From assembly GCF_007280555.1 (NCBI RefSeq), contig NZ_VKDB01000014.1:1-64000 (forward strand): DNA of 64,000 nucleotides, written 5' to 3'. This document shows, piece by piece, positions 61,998-64,000 of this stretch. The stretch's first letter is position 1. Every line of letters begins with the position of its first letter. The notes under the pieces are model-generated. The model was given only the letters and a program-made list of their open reading frames with translations. It had not been told where the DNA came from and ran no database searches. The position numbers and the translations under genes were made by a program. The stretch comes from Deinococcus detaillensis (lineage in GTDB: Bacteria; Deinococcota; Deinococci; Deinococcales; Deinococcaceae).

Positions 61998-62003
61998 TAG
62001 ACT
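61998..62003 (+). promoter_or_regulatory. -10 box of leaderless gene at 62010
   Basis: TAGACT, six bases before the ATG at 62010. TAGTCTA on the other strand overlaps it, so the divergent promoters may share this site. Confidence 0.5.
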
Positions 62004-62009
62004 ACGGGC

Positions 62010-62372
62010 ATGGAACGAGAATTGACGCCGGAAGCCTTCAGCGCCTTGCTGGAGGGTTTGTATGAACGAGACGACCGCTTGGAGCTGCGCCAAGAAGGCG
62101 AGGTTTATCCGCGCAGTGAAAAAGTGGACGCTTATATCCTCAGCGGCCACGCCGAAGCGCTGCAAAGTGTGGAGTTTGACGGCGACCTGTGGGGCACGCT
62201 GGAAGATATAGACGAGCAGGCCGCTGACGAGGACGAGGCGTGGGCCAAAATTCGGGCTTTTTACCTTGACCGGGGAAACTTGCTGCTGCGGCTCGGCGCG
62301 GGTGAGGAGTGGATTTTCAACGAAAGCTTGGCTCGGCGCATCGGCCTGCTGAGTCCAGACAGCCACGAGTAA
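62010..62372 (+). CDS. Small acidic hypothetical protein
   Basis: The 120-residue protein is acidic, with TPEAFSALLEGLYERDDRLELRQEGEVYPRSEKVDAYILSGHAEALQSVEFDGDLW and a C-terminal FYLDRGNLLLRLGAGEEWIFNESLARRIGLL. It has no membrane segment or signal peptide and no motif I know. It is leaderless (TAGACT six bases upstream). The LEA-like gene follows after about 70 bases but appears to have its own promoter. Confidence 0.65.
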   Translation: MERELTPEAFSALLEGLYERDDRLELRQEGEVYPRSEKVDAYILSGHAEALQSVEFDGDLWGTLEDIDEQAADEDEAWAKIRAFYLDRGNLLLRLGAGEEWIFNESLARRIGLLSPDSHE

Positions 62373-62445
62373 AGGTCAACGCTACGTCAAGTCCGCCTGA
62401 ACGCCCGCTCATCCACAAGATGAGAAATCGGCGCTAAGGTAGGTT

Positions 62446-63231
62446 ATGTCTCAACGTAACCAACACCGCTTTCCCGTCAAACGTTTTATTTTGCTCGGCG
62501 CACTGATCGGCGCAGGCGTGTACTATCTCAGCCGCGAACAAAACCGCAAGGCGCTCGACAACAAGCTGGCCGAGCTCGGCATTAAAGACGCCGCCAGCGA
62601 CGTGGCCAGCAGCGCCTCTAAAGGCTTTGAGCAAGTCAAAGAAGCGGCCAAAGACGCCGGAGCCACGATCGCCGACAAAGCCGCCGACGTCAAAGACGCT
62701 GCCCAGCGCAGCACTGAAGAAGGCAAGGAAGCCGCTAAAGACGCTCTGCAAGACGTCTCCAAAGCTGTCCAAGACGCCGCCGCCAAAACCCGTGACGCCG
62801 CGCAAGACCTTGGCGCACAGGTTAAAGACAGCGCCCAGAGTGTCGCGCCGCAGGTTAAAGCCGCTGCTCAGGACGCGGGCAAAGCGGTGGCTGACAAAGC
62901 CAATGAAGTGAAAGACAACGCCCAAAAAGCCGTCAGCGGCGCTCAAGATACGGCGCAGGACAAAGCCCAAGACCTCAAGCGAGAGGTGAAAGCGGCCGCC
63001 GACGCCACCAAGACGACGGCGCAAAATGCCGCCGAAGATGCCAAGAACACCGCCCAACAGCTCAACGCCGATGCCAAAGACAAAGTGCAAGACGTGAAGG
63101 CTGACGTCAAAACGGAAGCTCACGACACTGGCAAGGACATTCGCGCCAACATCCAGAACTTGGCTCAGGCCACCAAAGACAAAGCGCAAGACGTCAAAGA
63201 GGATGTCAAAGACCAAACCCGCAAAAACTAA
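62446..63231 (+). CDS. LEA-like protein with N-terminal membrane segment
   Basis: The 261-residue protein begins with one membrane segment (residues about 12-30: RFILLGALIGAGVYYLS, as in YtxH-like proteins). From residue 50 to the end there is one long helix of 11-residue repeats rich in Ala, Lys, Asp and Gln, such as AAQDAGKAVADKANEVKDNAQ. This is the group-3 late-embryogenesis-abundant pattern linked to desiccation tolerance. Deinococcus radiodurans encodes a similar LEA protein important for drying survival. Tandem repeats suggest growth by duplication. A hairpin terminator follows. Confidence 0.85.
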   Translation: MSQRNQHRFPVKRFILLGALIGAGVYYLSREQNRKALDNKLAELGIKDAASDVASSASKGFEQVKEAAKDAGATIADKAADVKDAAQRSTEEGKEAAKDALQDVSKAVQDAAAKTRDAAQDLGAQVKDSAQSVAPQVKAAAQDAGKAVADKANEVKDNAQKAVSGAQDTAQDKAQDLKREVKAAADATKTTAQNAAEDAKNTAQQLNADAKDKVQDVKADVKTEAHDTGKDIRANIQNLAQATKDKAQDVKEDVKDQTRKN

Positions 63232-63255
63232 AACGTTGTAAAAGAGCTGTTCAGA

Positions 63256-63286
63256 CGAAAGGAGCCTGTTGCTTAGGCTCCTTTCG
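63256..63286 (+). terminator. Hairpin after LEA-like gene
   Basis: CGAAAGGAGCC and GGCTCCTTTCG form a perfect 11-bp stem with a nine-base loop. The following sequence CCTTGCTTTC is only partly T-rich. Confidence 0.65.
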
Positions 63287-63318
63287 CCTTGCTTTCTCAC
63301 CGCTCAAGCCAAGTCCAT

Positions 63319-63324
63319 TAGACT
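63319..63324 (+). promoter_or_regulatory. -10 box of leaderless asparaginase gene
   Basis: TAGACT, seven bases before the ATG at 63332. Confidence 0.5.
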
Positions 63325-63331
63325 GGCCGGC

Positions 63332-64000
63332 ATGTCGCTCCCCTCCTCCCGCTTGGCCGTCATTCACACCGGCGGCACGATTGCCAGCCGCCCCGATCCC
63401 AGCGGCGCGGGCCTGACTCCGCAGCAAGCGCCGCAAACGCCGATTTCGCCACAGATCCGCGTGGACGACGTGCAGGCCTTCAACTTGCCCAGCCCGCATA
63501 TCACGCCCGCCCATATGGAAACGCTGCGCGGCTTGATCGAAGACCTCGCGCCCGATTACGGCGGCCTGGTCGTGACCCACGGCACCGACACGCTGGAAGA
63601 AACCGCCTTCTTCTTGCACCTGACGCTCGGCACACCGGCTGGCGTGGTACTGACCGGCAGTATGCGCCACGCCGAGGAGCTGAGCTGGGACGGCCCCGGC
63701 AATTTATATGACGCGGCGCAGGTGGCCCTCAGCCCCCAGACGCGGGGGCGCGGCCCGCTGGTGGTGTTCGGCGGCGACATTTTTGACGCCCGAACCGTCA
63801 CCAAAGTGCATACCACGGCGGTGGACGCTTTCGGAGGGTATCCCGGCCCAATTGGGCGCATAGACCACGGGCCAGTCGGAGCGGCGCTGCATTATTTTGC
63901 TCGCCCCGAGCCGCGTCCGCTTTACCGCCCAAGCCGGGTGGACGCCCGCGTGGAAGTGCTGTACGCCTACGCCGGGTGGCGGGGCGAGGGCTATGCACAG
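63332..64000 (+). CDS. ansA: L-asparaginase (5' part, cut by window end)
   Basis: The first 223 residues are present and the frame is open to the window edge. It begins LAVIHTGGTIASRPDPSG with the first catalytic threonine, followed by VVTHGTDTLEETAFFLHLTLG, the second threonine-aspartate motif, then TGSMRHAEELSWDGPGNLYDA. The enzyme hydrolyses asparagine to aspartate and ammonia. There is no signal peptide, so it is the cytosolic type. TAGACT lies seven bases before the ATG, so the mRNA is probably leaderless. Confidence 0.93.
   Translation, partial: MSLPSSRLAVIHTGGTIASRPDPSGAGLTPQQAPQTPISPQIRVDDVQAFNLPSPHITPAHMETLRGLIEDLAPDYGGLVVTHGTDTLEETAFFLHLTLGTPAGVVLTGSMRHAEELSWDGPGNLYDAAQVALSPQTRGRGPLVVFGGDIFDARTVTKVHTTAVDAFGGYPGPIGRIDHGPVGAALHYFARPEPRPLYRPSRVDARVEVLYAYAGWRGEGYAQ

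Noticed and set aside
62444..62461. Radiation/desiccation response motif (DdrO site) at the LEA-like gene start
   Set aside because: TTATGTC matches one half-site, but the second half is shifted and mismatched and the site would overlap the start codon itself, so it is likely chance.

Overview
The window reads as a chromosomal segment of a Deinococcus-type bacterium. The evidence is the moderately high GC, the many genes whose start codon lies 5-8 bases after a TANNNT -10 box with no ribosome binding site (leaderless mRNAs, well known in Deinococcus), the LEA-like stress protein, cytochrome bd genes in the order cydDCAB, carboxynorspermidine decarboxylase, and the protein families throughout. 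No species can be named from sequence alone. I see no prophage, transposase, rRNA gene or CRISPR array. The segment is core and metabolic chromosome with a few small non-coding repeats.

Layout. 0.1-9.3 kb: methylmalonyl-CoA mutase, a PEBP lipoprotein, a three-gene FAD oxidoreductase/VOC/Nudix operon, a second Nudix gene, rpe overlapping a comB-like gene, and proA. 9.3-15.2 kb: an Ig-domain lipoprotein, nspC, trpS, scpA and an orphan DUF2090 aldolase. 15.2-21.0 kb: the cydDCAB operon (assembly ABC transporter plus oxidase). 21.5-26.4 kb: a cysteine-type, Fe-S-rich formate dehydrogenase with DUF1641 and fdhD. 26.4-33.5 kb: DedA, a hydrolase, two duplicated DUF4397 proteins, a membrane-fused sulfite-oxidase-family protein, small membrane proteins and glpX. 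33.6-42.6 kb: leuS with its attenuator, pckA, a WH-rich/Gly-Cys-tailed protein, ybaB-recR and three overlapping Roadblock/LC7 genes. 42.7-46.5 kb: a heterodimeric ABC exporter. 46.9-53.2 kb: a translation cluster, tRNA-Thr, -Tyr, -Gly, -Thr, tuf, dinB-like, rpmG, secE, nusG, rplK, rplA, rplJ, rplL. 53.4-64 kb: a sugar kinase, a SWIM-domain protein, ilvBN-ilvC with a complete attenuator, DUF1517 and DUF1349 proteins, the LEA-like protein and the 5' part of an asparaginase gene.

Regulation is the most informative part. ilvB is preceded by a leaderless leader peptide containing Ile-Val-Val-Val-Leu-Leu, an antiterminator pairing and a strong terminator. leuS is preceded by a second leaderless leader peptide ending RRDELN, again with mutually exclusive hairpins, but the expected leucine logic does not fit in an obvious way. 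The gluconeogenic genes glpX and pckA share a palindromic LacI-type operator (core AGCGCTTC), and a related site lies before the PEBP gene.

Two copies of a 125-130 bp inverted-repeat element sit directly after the formate dehydrogenase gene and the Gly/Cys-tailed gene. In both cases the element's terminal CTAG supplies the stop codon of the upstream gene. This and the leuS leader are the two observations I would follow up first.
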